Source: Bradyrhizobium cytisi
Lineage (GTDB): Bacteria; Pseudomonadota; Alphaproteobacteria; Rhizobiales; Xanthobacteraceae
NCBI RefSeq assembly: GCF_008123515.1
Contig: NZ_VSSR01000007.1
Coordinates: 62,001-126,000 of the forward strand
Length of the DNA stretch: 64,000 nt
Reading direction: 5' to 3'
Shown here: positions 52,650 to 61,900 of the stretch, one piece after another
Layout of the letters: each line of letters begins with the position of its first letter
Numbering within the stretch: position 1 is the stretch's first letter
Translations under genes and position numbers: made by a program
The notes under the pieces: model-generated
The model's input: only the letters and a program-made list of their open reading frames with translations
The model's database searches: none
Told to the model about the DNA's origin: nothing

Positions 52650-53861
52650 CGTCCCCGTCCTTGTCACGAGATCCGTGAGGAAACCGAGCATACCAAAGCT
52701 CGCCGCCACCACGCAGACCGCGGCCCAGCCGCCAAAACTCCAGGCCAGCGAGGCCGCCGCTGAGCCGATACCGCCGCCGATGAAGAACAGCGCAACGAAC
52801 AGGCCGTTGATGCGGCCACGCGCCTCGGGCCGCAGCAGATTGACGGCGCGGCGGCCGAGCGTCTGGTCGGCGGTGATGCCAATGTCGAGCAGGATCGTCC
52901 CGAGGCTCAGCACCAGCAGAGCCGTCATGCGGGACTCCATCGTACCGGCCCAGGCGCAGAGCGTGAGCGAGCCGATGATGCCCAGATGTGCGGCGAAGAA
53001 CAGCGGGCGTGCCCAGCCCTTGTCGCCCCAGCGGCCTGCAAGCGGCGTCGCCGCGGCGCCCGCGACGCCGATCAGCGCGAAAGCAGCTATGCCCTTGGCG
53101 TCGAGCGCAAACGGTGCTTCCGGCAGGCGCAGCGCGACCGCGGACCAGAATGCGGTGAAAGATGCCATGACCAGCGATGCGGTCCAGGCCCGCACGCGCA
53201 GCACCGGCTCTTCCCGCAGCAATTTTGGGAACGAGCGCAGCAGTTCGCCGTAGCCGACGCGGGCCGCCGGTTGCAGCGTCGGCAGATAACGGCCGAGCGC
53301 ACCGGCGAGGATCGTCATTAGGATCGCTGAGGCGAGATAATAGGCGCGCCAGCTCCAGAGATCGGCGATCAGGCTCGCCGCGGGCCGGGACAACAGGATG
53401 CCGATCATCAATCCGCTCATCACCTCCCCGATGGCCTGGCCGCGGCGCTCGGGCGCCACCATCGAGGCCACGAGTGGAACCATCATCTGGATCGCCGCGC
53501 AGGATGCGCCGAGGACGAAGGTGGCGATCAGCAGCAGCACGGGCGTTGGTGCGAGTGCCGTTGCCTGCGCGGCGAGGATCGCGCAGCCGAGCGTGCGCAG
53601 GATCAGCAGCCGGTTCTCGATGAGATCGACCAGCGGCACCAGCAACAGCAATCCGAGCGCATAGCCGAGCAGTGTCAGCGTGCTGACGAGGCCAGCCTGC
53701 GAGGTGGTCATGGACAGGGATCGGCCGATCAGTCCAACGAGAATCTGCGGCGCGAACAAATTGGTGACGACCACGCCGGTGGTGATGGCGCCGAGCCAGA
53801 TCAGCGGTCGCTCGGCGAGTTGCTTTCGGGATGCGAGCTTGGTGGTTTCGGAGATGGTCAT
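52644..53861 (-). CDS. MFS transporter
   Basis: 405 residues from ATG 53861 (GCGAGG upstream); a start at 53924 is possible but less likely. Twelve predicted helices, with VPLVASMVAPERRGQAIGEV resembling the central MFS loop. N-terminus (WLGAITTGVVVTNLFAPQIL) belongs to the drug/metabolite exporter branch close to YgaY/YtbD-like carriers. Divergent from a LysR gene that probably controls it. Confidence 0.88.
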   Translation of the reverse strand: MTISETTKLASRKQLAERPLIWLGAITTGVVVTNLFAPQILVGLIGRSLSMTTSQAGLVSTLTLLGYALGLLLLVPLVDLIENRLLILRTLGCAILAAQATALAPTPVLLLIATFVLGASCAAIQMMVPLVASMVAPERRGQAIGEVMSGLMIGILLSRPAASLIADLWSWRAYYLASAILMTILAGALGRYLPTLQPAARVGYGELLRSFPKLLREEPVLRVRAWTASLVMASFTAFWSAVALRLPEAPFALDAKGIAAFALIGVAGAAATPLAGRWGDKGWARPLFFAAHLGIIGSLTLCAWAGTMESRMTALLVLSLGTILLDIGITADQTLGRRAVNLLRPEARGRINGLFVALFFIGGGIGSAAASLAWSFGGWAAVCVVAASFGMLGFLTDLVTRTGTS

Positions 53862-53954
53862 GGGGCCTCGCGGGCTGGATGCGGGTCCCTCTTTAAGGCG
53901 GGCTGGCAATATGCTACAATTCAATTAAGCCTATAAAGAATATGCGAGTTCGTT

Positions 53955-54857
53955 ATGAACACCCATGACCTCGTCGCGTTCGTTGCTGTGGTCGAGACCG
54001 GATCGATCGTTGCGGCCTCGATGCGCCTCAATCTCACCCAGCCTGGCGTGACCCGGCGCATCCAGAATCTCGAGGAGATGCTGGGCGCGCAGTTGTTGGA
54101 CCGCCTGTCGAAACCGCTGAAGCCCACGGCCGCAGGTCATGAGGCCTATGAGCAGGGCCGGCGCCTGCTGAGGATGCTGGATGATCTCAAGGCCGGCGTC
54201 GCTAATGATGGCGTAGTACGCGGCGAGTTCAGGCTCGGCCTCACGCCATTTCTCTCCGAGGCCGGACTCAGCGCGCCGCTCGATGCGGTGCGTGCCGAAT
54301 TTCCGGCGCTGAGCGTGCGGGTCGTCTCGGGCTGGTCGCCCAACCAGGTCGAGAGGGTCAGCCGCAATGAACTCGATGCCGCTGCGATCTGCCTGCCCGA
54401 CGGGGCAGTTCCGCCCGCCGATCTCGTCGCCGACGATCTCGGCTCGCAGCCGGTGGTGTTCGTCGTCGCGCGCGAGATGAAGATCCCGCGCACCGTCGAC
54501 CTCGAGCGTCTGTCGCAGCTCTCATGGGTGATCAACCAGGACGGCTGCGGATTTCGCGACACGCTCAAGCGTCGCTTCGACGCCGAGCATTTGCCGTTCA
54601 CCGTCGCCGTGGAGGCGCTGGACAGCGAGCTTCGGCTGTCGCTGGTGTCACGCGGTCTGGGCGTCGGACTGGTCACGCCGATTGCGCTGAAGCGCAGCGC
54701 GTTTCGAGACAAGCTCAAGCCGGTCGCTGCGCGCGACTTCAATCCCGCCGTGCGCGCATGGCTGGTGCATCGCCCGCCGGCCGGTCGTCTGACCGGCCCA
54801 ATCAAGCTGTTCCGCGACGGCCTGGATCGGGAGCTACAAGCTCTAATTCACGCCTAG
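53955..54857 (+). CDS. LysR family transcriptional regulator
   Basis: 300 residues. HTH NTHDLVAFVAVVETGSIVAA, followed by SMRLNLTQPGVTRRIQNLEE, then effector domain (RGEFRLGLTPFLSEAGLSAP, LVSRGLGVGLVTP). Divergent from the MFS gene with 93 bp between, containing an AT-rich stretch (AATTCAATT) that could hold the binding site. Its stop overlaps the convergent aldolase-like gene. Confidence 0.91.
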   Translation: MNTHDLVAFVAVVETGSIVAASMRLNLTQPGVTRRIQNLEEMLGAQLLDRLSKPLKPTAAGHEAYEQGRRLLRMLDDLKAGVANDGVVRGEFRLGLTPFLSEAGLSAPLDAVRAEFPALSVRVVSGWSPNQVERVSRNELDAAAICLPDGAVPPADLVADDLGSQPVVFVVAREMKIPRTVDLERLSQLSWVINQDGCGFRDTLKRRFDAEHLPFTVAVEALDSELRLSLVSRGLGVGLVTPIALKRSAFRDKLKPVAARDFNPAVRAWLVHRPPAGRLTGPIKLFRDGLDRELQALIHA

Positions 54858-55933
54858 CGCAGCTTCCCACGCGCCGCCACCGGCAGCGTGCCGATGATCT
54901 CCTCGCCGCGGACCATCACGACCTCGTCCATCATGTTGACGACGACGCAGACGTGGTTCGGCACGATGCGGACGACGTCGCCGACGTTCGGTCGTGTGTT
55001 GCTGCGGGAGAGGTCGAGGAAGCCGTGCTCCTCGGCGAAGCGCGCGATCTTGGCTTCCGGGTGCTCCAGGATCAGGCCGTGGCCGTCGAGCCCGCCGGTA
55101 TCGGTCGTCAGCGTCTTCGAGCCGGCGTCGAGGATGCCGCGCTCGGGTGCGGCGCGGCTCACCACCGTCGAATAGATGTGCAGGGCGCAATCGTCCCAGG
55201 TGGCGGAGCCGGCGGCGACCTGCATGCGGTCGTTGTAAATGTAGGTGCCGAAGCGGTGCTCGGTGCCGCCCTTGAGCTTGCCGATGTTCTTGAGGTTCGG
55301 CGTGCCGCCGGTCGACACGATCTTGGCATCGAGCCCGTGCGCGCGCACGCCGGCGAGCGCCTCGTCGAAGAATTTCTGCGCTTCGCCCCAGCCGGTCTCG
55401 GTCGGGTAGAGCATGAAGCCGGCAAACACCAGTCCCCTGGACGCTGCGATCTCGCGTGCGAGCGCAATCGCCTCCGCCGGCGTCTCGACGCCCGCGCGCT
55501 TGCGGCCCGTGTCGCATTCGACGACGACCGAGAGCGGACGGCCCGAGGCTGCTGCAGCTTTGGGGAGGCCGGCAACGACGGTCGAATTGTCGGCGGCGAC
55601 CGTCATGTTGGTTTTGGCATTCAGCGCGCCGAGGCGCGCCATCTTTTCCTCGCCCAGCAGATTGTAGCTGATCAGGATGTCGTCGATGCCGGCATTGGCC
55701 ATGATCTCGGCCTCGCCGATCTTCTGGCAGGTGATGCCTTTGGCGCCGGCCGCGACCTGCATCTTCGCAATGGTCGGACTCTTGTGCGTCTTGATGTGGG
55801 GACGGTTGGCGATGCCGGCGTCGTCGCAGGCCTTCTGGATCCGCGCGATGTTGCGCTCGACCTTGTCCATGTCGATGACGGCGCAGGGCGTACCGTATTC
55901 ACGGGCGAGTTTTGCGGCAAGAGCAGTTGTCAT
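54854..55933 (-). CDS. D-threonine aldolase-like PLP enzyme (DSD1 / alanine-racemase N-terminal fold)
   Basis: 359 residues. PLP lysine in NRPHIKTHKSPTIAKMQ near residue 48; TIM barrel with VVVECDTGRKRAGVE and IVSTGGTPNLKNIG; C-terminal metal site near RIVPNHVCVVVNMMDEV. This layout is that of D-threonine aldolase and D-serine dehydratase (DSD1). Which reaction it performs cannot be decided by eye; aldolase is common in soil bacteria. It follows the ABC-F gene by 3 bp, an operon arrangement with no obvious metabolic link. Confidence 0.88.
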   Translation of the reverse strand: MTTALAAKLAREYGTPCAVIDMDKVERNIARIQKACDDAGIANRPHIKTHKSPTIAKMQVAAGAKGITCQKIGEAEIMANAGIDDILISYNLLGEEKMARLGALNAKTNMTVAADNSTVVAGLPKAAAASGRPLSVVVECDTGRKRAGVETPAEAIALAREIAASRGLVFAGFMLYPTETGWGEAQKFFDEALAGVRAHGLDAKIVSTGGTPNLKNIGKLKGGTEHRFGTYIYNDRMQVAAGSATWDDCALHIYSTVVSRAAPERGILDAGSKTLTTDTGGLDGHGLILEHPEAKIARFAEEHGFLDLSRSNTRPNVGDVVRIVPNHVCVVVNMMDEVVMVRGEEIIGTLPVAARGKLR

Positions 55934-55936
55934 GGG

Positions 55937-57748
55937 TTATGCCTGTTCGATTTCTTCGCGGAGCATTTCAAGTTCAAGCCAGCGCTCTTCGGAGGCGGAC
56001 AATTCGTCGTGCGCCTTGGCGATCGCGGCGGAGGTGTCGTCGAATTTTTTGCGATCCTTGACATAGAGGTTGGGATCGTCGAGCACGCGTTGCAGCTTGG
56101 CGATATCGGCCTGCAATTTTTCCATCTTCTTCGGCAGCGTTTCCAGCGCATGCTTCTCATTGAAGCTCAACCGCCGTTTTGACGCGGCGGCGGGAGCCGC
56201 GGCCCGCTCTTCCTTCTTCTCCGCGGGCGCTTGCTGCTTCGCAGTCTCGCGCTTCAGGTCGGCGCCGCGTTGCGTGAGCATGTCGCTATAGCCGCCGGCA
56301 TATTCGGTCCACTTGCCGTTGCCTTCGGGCGCGATCACGGAGGTGACGACGCGGTCGAGGAAATCGCGGTCATGGCTGATCAGGATCACGGTGCCATCGT
56401 AGTCGCCGAGCATGTCTTCGAGCACGTCGAGCGTTTCGAGATCGAGATCGTTGGTCGGCTCGTCCAGCACCAGCAGGTTCGACGGCTTCGCCAGCGCGCG
56501 CGCCAGCATCAGCCGGCCGCGCTCGCCGCCCGAGAGCACCTCCACCGGCGTGCCGCGCTGCTCCTGGGCGAACAGGAAGTCCTTCATGTAGCCGACCACA
56601 TGCTTCGGCTTGCCGCCGACCATGATCTGGTCGCCGCGGCCGCCGGTCAGCGCCTCGGCCAGCGTCGACTTGGGATCGAGGCTTTCGCGATGCTGGTCGA
56701 GGGTGGCCGTCTCCAGATTGGCCCCTAACCGCACGGTGCCGGAATCCGGCTGCGCGCCGCCGGTGAGCAGATTGACCAGCGTGGTCTTGCCGGCACCGTT
56801 GGGACCGATGATGCCGAGCCGGTCGCCGCGCTGGATGCGGGTGGAGAAATTGTCCACGATGATACGGTTGCCAAAAGCCTTGGTGATGCCCTTGGCCTCG
56901 ATCACCAGCTTGCCGGATTGCTCCGCCTCCGACGCGGCGAGACTGGCGGTGCCGGCGGTGCCGCGATAGTTGCGGCGCTGGTCGCGCAGCGCATGCAGAT
57001 TACCGAGCCGCTTGACGTTGCGCTTGCGCCGCCCGGAGACGCCGTGGCGCAGCCAGTGCTCCTCGTCGACGATCTTGCGGTCGAGCTTGTGCTGGTCGCG
57101 CTCTTCTTCCGCGAGCACCTCGTCGCGCCAGCTCTCGAACGAGGCGAAGCCGCGGTCGATCTGCTTGATCCTGCCGCGGTCGAGCCATGCCGTCGCGCGC
57201 GAGAGATTGCTGAGGAAGCGGCGGTCGTGGCTGATGATCACCAACGCACTGCGGCGGCTGTCGAGTTCCTTTTCCAGCCATTCGATGGTGGCGAGATCGA
57301 GATGGTTGGTCGGCTCGTCCAGCAGCAGGATGTCGGGTGAGGGTGCGAGCACCCGCGCGAGCGCCGCGCGGCGGGCCTCGCCACCGGAGACGTTGGCCGG
57401 GCTCTCGTTGCCGGTCAATCCGAGTTGCTCGACCAGGTAGCGCGCCTGGTATGGATCGTCACCCGGTGCGAGGCCCGCCTCGACATAGGCGAGCGTGGTC
57501 TTGTGGTCGCCGAAATCAGGCTCCTGCTGCAAATAGCGAACCGTCGCGCCGGGCTGCACGAAGCGTGTGCCGCCGTCGGGCTCAACCAGGCCGGCGGCGA
57601 TCTTCAGCAACGTAGACTTGCCGGAGCCGTTGCGGCCGATCAGGCAGACACGCTCGGATGGCGCGACATTGAGCTCGACGCCGCTCAAAAGCGGCGTGCC
57701 GCCGAAGGTCAGCTTGATGTCCTTGAGTTGGATCAGCGGCGGCGCCAT
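55937..57748 (-). CDS. uup: ABC-F family ATPase (Uup-like)
   Basis: 603-residue soluble ATPase with two ABC domains and no membrane part. First domain: GRNGSGKSTLLKI, NVSGGEARRAALARV, LLLDEPTNHLD. Second: GPNGAGKTTLVNLL, VLSGGERGRLMLARAL, LVLDEPTNDLD. A C-terminal coiled coil (about 520-603) identifies Uup-type ribosome-associated ABC-F rather than antibiotic-resistance forms. Middle gene of yaiI-uup-aldolase, gaps of 2 and 3 bp. Confidence 0.93.
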   Translation of the reverse strand: MAPPLIQLKDIKLTFGGTPLLSGVELNVAPSERVCLIGRNGSGKSTLLKIAAGLVEPDGGTRFVQPGATVRYLQQEPDFGDHKTTLAYVEAGLAPGDDPYQARYLVEQLGLTGNESPANVSGGEARRAALARVLAPSPDILLLDEPTNHLDLATIEWLEKELDSRRSALVIISHDRRFLSNLSRATAWLDRGRIKQIDRGFASFESWRDEVLAEEERDQHKLDRKIVDEEHWLRHGVSGRRKRNVKRLGNLHALRDQRRNYRGTAGTASLAASEAEQSGKLVIEAKGITKAFGNRIIVDNFSTRIQRGDRLGIIGPNGAGKTTLVNLLTGGAQPDSGTVRLGANLETATLDQHRESLDPKSTLAEALTGGRGDQIMVGGKPKHVVGYMKDFLFAQEQRGTPVEVLSGGERGRLMLARALAKPSNLLVLDEPTNDLDLETLDVLEDMLGDYDGTVILISHDRDFLDRVVTSVIAPEGNGKWTEYAGGYSDMLTQRGADLKRETAKQQAPAEKKEERAAAPAAASKRRLSFNEKHALETLPKKMEKLQADIAKLQRVLDDPNLYVKDRKKFDDTSAAIAKAHDELSASEERWLELEMLREEIEQA

Positions 57749-57750
57749 GA

Positions 57751-58254
57751 CTAGCCTTGACTCGAATTCTGGCTCATTGCGGCCTGGTCGGCGCGCCGGC
57801 GCTGGATCCGGCGCAGCGTCTGGTCGAGCGCCGAGAGGAATGTTGAGCGGTCGCGCGGCGCGAACGAGCGCGGGCCGCCGGTCACTTCGCCGGCTGAGCG
57901 CAGATCCGTCATGAGATTGCGCACCGCCAGCGTCATCCCGATCGATTCCTCCGTGAACGGTTTGCCGTTCGGCGCGATCACGTCGGCGCCCGCCTTCACG
58001 CAGCGGCTCGCCAGCGGAATGTCGGAGGTGATGACGACGTCGCCGGGCTTGGCCCTCTCGGCGATCCAGTCGTCGGCCGCGTCCATGCCCGCGCCGGCGG
58101 CGATACGCTCGATGAGGGGATCGTTCGGCACACGGATAAAGTTGCCGGCGACTACGCTCACGGGCACGCCGTGGCGGAGCGCGACGCGGTAGATTTCGTC
58201 CTTCACCGGGCAGGCGTCGGCGTCGACATAGATGCGGGTGGGGGTGTCAGTCAT
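57751..58254 (-). CDS. yaiI: YaiI/YqxD family protein (DUF188, PIN-like fold)
   Basis: 167 residues from ATG 58254. Family signature [20 protein letters not shown] at the N-terminus, then [20 protein letters not shown] with conserved Asp/Arg, and [23 protein letters not shown]188 proteins resemble PIN nucleases but no activity is proven. The longer frame from 58284 is unnecessary. Confidence 0.93.
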   Translation of the reverse strand: MTDTPTRIYVDADACPVKDEIYRVALRHGVPVSVVAGNFIRVPNDPLIERIAAGAGMDAADDWIAERAKPGDVVITSDIPLASRCVKAGADVIAPNGKPFTEESIGMTLAVRNLMTDLRSAGEVTGGPRSFAPRDRSTFLSALDQTLRRIQRRRADQAAMSQNSSQG

Positions 58255-58361
58255 TCGCCGCGTGGTACCCCATTCGCGCCGCAAAGGCGAGGGGATTGAC
58301 CCCGGTTCCGTGAGGCCTACGATCGGCTCTGAAAGAACAAAAACATAGGGAAAAGCCCGCC

Positions 58362-59162
58362 ATGCCGAACCGGCTCGAAACCTACCGCGTCGAGGCCTAC
58401 AACACCGCCAAGCAATCCGAAAACAAGATGCATGACGATACGGTGGCGCGCCGCTTCGGCTTTTCCGGTGGCCTGGTTCCGGGCGTCGATGTCTTCGCCT
58501 ACATGATGCATGTGCCGGTGGCGCGCTGGGGCCGCGATTTCCTCGCGCGCGGGCTGGTCGAGGCGCGCTTCATCAAACCGGTCTATGACGGCGAGACTGC
58601 CGATATCGATGCGACCGAGCACAACGGCCTGCTCACGATCGAGGTCTTCAGCCGCACCGAGCTTTGCGCCACCGGAACGGCGTCGCTGCCGGCGACAGCG
58701 CCTGCGGTGTCATTGGGAGACTATGTCGAAGTGCCCGCGGTGGCCGAACGCAAGCCGGTCAGCCCTGAAATCTTCGAGCTCGGCAAATGGCTCGGCACGA
58801 TGCCGCGACGCTGGGCCGGGCAGGCAGCGAGCGACTATCTCGCCGATGTCAGGGAGGCCGATCCGATTTTCGCACGCGAGGGGCTCGGCCATCCCGGCCT
58901 GATCCAGCGCGTCATGAACCGCGTGCTGGTCGACAACACCATTCTGGGCCCGTGGATCCATGTCGGCAGCCGCATGCAGCTGTTGTCGGCTGCACGCGCC
59001 GGCGATGAGATCGTTGCGCGGGCGAAGGTGACCGCGAACTACGAGAAGAAGGGCCACCGCTTCGTCGAGCTCGACGCGCTGGTCGTCGCCAATGGCACGA
59101 CGCCGTTGGCGCACTGTCTGCACATCGCGATCTACCAGCCGCGGGAGCAGGCGGCGGCGTAG
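58362..59162 (+). CDS. MaoC-like (double hotdog) hypothetical protein
   Basis: 266 residues. N-terminal half has [20 protein letters not shown] followed by [11 protein letters not shown], resembling the MaoC substrate-binding motif, and [20 protein letters not shown]; the C-terminal half ([36 protein letters not shown]) looks like a second hotdog domain. Probably binds an acyl-CoA or related thioester, but activity is not identified. Monocistronic. Confidence 0.78.
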   Translation: MPNRLETYRVEAYNTAKQSENKMHDDTVARRFGFSGGLVPGVDVFAYMMHVPVARWGRDFLARGLVEARFIKPVYDGETADIDATEHNGLLTIEVFSRTELCATGTASLPATAPAVSLGDYVEVPAVAERKPVSPEIFELGKWLGTMPRRWAGQAASDYLADVREADPIFAREGLGHPGLIQRVMNRVLVDNTILGPWIHVGSRMQLLSAARAGDEIVARAKVTANYEKKGHRFVELDALVVANGTTPLAHCLHIAIYQPREQAAA

Positions 59163-59192
59163 GGAAGGGACACAGCGCGTCCACATATTCTC

Positions 59193-59293
59193 TGTCATTC
59201 CCCGCGAAGGCGGGGAATCCAGTAGGCTGCGGCCCATCCGTGAATCACGACTGCCTCGGCGTGCTGGATCGCCCGATCAGTCGGGCGATGACA
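59193..59293. repeat. Dispersed inverted repeat (TGTCATTCCCCGCGAAGGCG family)
   Basis: TGTCATTCCCCGCGAAGGCG, with CCCCGC/GCGGGG hairpin, to CGATCAGTCGGGCGATGACA, with outer TGTCAT/ATGACA. Lies between convergent genes and probably ends both transcripts. Confidence 0.8.
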
Positions 59294-59320
59294 GCATTGT
59301 TGTTGAGGCAGAAGTGCCCG

Positions 59321-61690
59321 TTACGCCTTGCCCTTCGCGTCCTGGATCGCGCGCCAGACACGCTCCGGCGTCAGCGGCATGTCGATGTGCTTGATGCCGT
59401 AGTCGGAGAGCGCATCGAGCACCGCGTTCACCACCGTCGACAGGCTGCCGGCGCAACCGGCTTCGCCGCAGCCCTTGGTGCCGAGCGGATTGCTCGTGGC
59501 CGGCACCGGGTGATCGCCGACCTCCATGTACGGCACATCCTCGGCACGGGGCAGCGCATAGTCCATCAGCGAGCCGGTGATGGGCTGGCCGCTCTCGTCA
59601 TAGCGGACGTGCTCCATCAGCGCCTGGCCGATGCCCTGGACGACGCCGCCATGGAGCTGGCCCGCGACCAGCATCGGATTGATCACCGTGCCGAAATCGT
59701 TCACCGCGCTGTAGCGCACGATCTGCACCACGCCGGTGTCAGGATCGACCTCGACCTCGGCGACATGGCAGCCGTTCGGGAAGGCCGAGGGCACTGGCTC
59801 GCTGGTGTGATCGACGTCGAGTGAGTCAGGCACGCCGTCCGGCACCTTGGCGTCATGCAGCTTCTTGGCGAGCTCCATGATGTCGATGCTGCGGTCGGTT
59901 CCGGCGATGGTGAAAGCACCATCGGCGAACTCGATGTCGGCCTCCGACGCTTCCAGCATGTGCGCGGCGGCGCGCTTGCCCTTTTCGATCACGAGGCGCG
60001 AGGACTCCACGATGGCTTGTCCGGTCGCGGTGATCGAGCGCGAGCCGCCGGTGCCGCTGCCGGCGTGCACGATGTCGCTGTCGCCCTGCACGAGCTTCAC
60101 GCTCTCGAAGGGAACGCCGAGCTGCGCGCTCAGCACCTGCGCGAACGGCGTGGCGTGGCCCTGGCCGTAGTCGAGTGTGCCGGTGATGAGCTGCACGCTG
60201 CCATCGGGATCGAACACGATCTTGCCGAGCTCGGGGCTCGGCGGCGCCGTCACCTCGAGATAGGAGCCGACGGCGATGCCGCGCAGCTTGCCGGATTTCT
60301 TGCTCTCCTTCTTGCGCCTGGCGAAATTCTCGTGGTCGGAGATTTCGAGCGCCTTGGTGAAGACCGCCTGGAAGTCGCCGCTGTCATAGGTGACGCCGGA
60401 GGAGGCCGGAAACGGCATCTGGCTCTGCTTGATGAAGTTGCGCTTGCGCAGCGTCAGCCGGTTGATGCCCATCTCGTCGGCGGCGCGGTCGATCAGCCGC
60501 TCCATGTAATAGTTGGCCTCGGGCCGGCCGGCGCCGCGATAGGCGCCCATCAGCGTGGTGTTGGTCAATACCGTCTTGATGTCGATGCTCATCAGCGGCG
60601 TGCGGTAGACGCTGGAAAAATTCTTGCCGGTATTGAGCGAGAGCGGGCTCGGTGAAACCCCGGTGATGTAGGCGCCGAGATTGCCGTAGCCCGAGAGCTT
60701 CGCCGCGAGGAAGTGCCCCTCGGCGTCGAGCGCGAGCTCGGCATGGATCTTTTGCGCGCGGCCATGGCTGTCGGAGAGAAAGCTGGTGGAGCGCTCGTCG
60801 AGCCACTTCACCGGGCGTCCCAGCGCCTTCGCCGCGTACAGGATGCACATGTATTCGGGATAGTTGACGTTCTTCATGCCGAACGAGCCGCCGACATTGG
60901 CTGTGAGGATGCGCACCTTCTCGTTGGGCACCTTCAGGTTCTTGGCGAGGTTGGCGCGGTTGCCGGCGACGCCCTGGGTCGGCATCTGGATGGTGTAGCG
61001 CTCGGTCTTCCTGTCGTAGGAGGCAAGGCCGACGCGCGGTTCCATCGAGACCACGGCGACGCGGGTGTTCTCGATGTCGACCTTGGTGACATGGGCGGCG
61101 CTGGCGAAAGCGGCGTTCACCTTTTCCGTGTCGCCATAATGGTAGTCGAGCGCGACGTTGTTCGGGATGTGTTCGTAGAGCTGCGGCGCGCCGGGCCTGG
61201 CGGCTTCTTCGGGATCGGTCACGGCCGGCAGCGGCTCGATATCGAGCTCGACCGCTTCGGCCGCGTCGCGCGCCTGGGCCAGCGTGTCGGCCACCACGAA
61301 GGCGACGGGATCTCCGACGAAGCGGACCTTGTCGGTCGCCAGCGGCTGGCGGTTGGTCTGGTGCAGGGGCGAGCCGTCACGGCTCTTCAGCGGCAGGCCG
61401 CAGGTAAAGGGGCCATAGCCGGCTGCGTCGAGGTCCTTGCCGGTCCACACCCCCAGCACGCCCGGCATGGCCTTGGCGGCCTCGGTGCCGATGCCGCGGA
61501 TGACGCCATGGGCATGGGTCGAGCGGACGACCACGCAATGGGCCTGGCCGGGCAGGTTGAAATCGTCGGTGTAGCGGCCCTTGCCGCGCACCAGCGTGTC
61601 GTCCTCCTTGCGGCGGACCGGCTGCCCGACGCCGTATTTCTGCAGTGCAATAGCGTTTTCGAGCGTCGAGGATTTGGTGTGTTCTTGCAT
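59321..61690 (-). CDS. Xanthine dehydrogenase family molybdopterin-binding subunit (CoxL-like, form II)
   Basis: 789 residues from ATG 61690 (61777 possible). Large Mo-cofactor subunit of the molybdenum hydroxylase family. N-terminal YGVGQPVRRKEDDTLVRGKG, cofactor loops TANVGGSFGMKNVNYPEYM, TLMGAYRGAGRPEANYYMER, and TGGSRSITATGQAIVES. The AYRGAGR active-site motif places it in form II, not the AYRCSFR motif of true CO dehydrogenase. No medium FAD or small Fe-S subunit is adjacent, so the partners must be elsewhere. Substrate unknown (aromatic or heterocyclic aldehyde-type). Confidence 0.9.
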   Translation of the reverse strand: MQEHTKSSTLENAIALQKYGVGQPVRRKEDDTLVRGKGRYTDDFNLPGQAHCVVVRSTHAHGVIRGIGTEAAKAMPGVLGVWTGKDLDAAGYGPFTCGLPLKSRDGSPLHQTNRQPLATDKVRFVGDPVAFVVADTLAQARDAAEAVELDIEPLPAVTDPEEAARPGAPQLYEHIPNNVALDYHYGDTEKVNAAFASAAHVTKVDIENTRVAVVSMEPRVGLASYDRKTERYTIQMPTQGVAGNRANLAKNLKVPNEKVRILTANVGGSFGMKNVNYPEYMCILYAAKALGRPVKWLDERSTSFLSDSHGRAQKIHAELALDAEGHFLAAKLSGYGNLGAYITGVSPSPLSLNTGKNFSSVYRTPLMSIDIKTVLTNTTLMGAYRGAGRPEANYYMERLIDRAADEMGINRLTLRKRNFIKQSQMPFPASSGVTYDSGDFQAVFTKALEISDHENFARRKKESKKSGKLRGIAVGSYLEVTAPPSPELGKIVFDPDGSVQLITGTLDYGQGHATPFAQVLSAQLGVPFESVKLVQGDSDIVHAGSGTGGSRSITATGQAIVESSRLVIEKGKRAAAHMLEASEADIEFADGAFTIAGTDRSIDIMELAKKLHDAKVPDGVPDSLDVDHTSEPVPSAFPNGCHVAEVEVDPDTGVVQIVRYSAVNDFGTVINPMLVAGQLHGGVVQGIGQALMEHVRYDESGQPITGSLMDYALPRAEDVPYMEVGDHPVPATSNPLGTKGCGEAGCAGSLSTVVNAVLDALSDYGIKHIDMPLTPERVWRAIQDAKGKA

Positions 61691-61900
61691 GGGAATGACC
61701 TGAAAAGCCGGCAATTGCGCGTTTTTGGGCGCCTTTTGGGACCGGACCCCATTGAAATAACCCACCGACCCGTTCACGACAACGCACGAATGGACATGGT
61801 CCCATGTGATGCGTTGTTGCGCAGGCCTGCCGCGCTGCTAATGTTTCAGGCGAAAAAGCAATTCCAGATCGGCCCAACCGGCCGCGGAAAGACAGTTTGT

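Noticed and set aside
60713..61900. N-terminal extension of Ppx/GppA across the molybdenum hydroxylase gene
   Set aside because: Antisense to a motif-supported gene; the phosphatase domain is complete from 61901.
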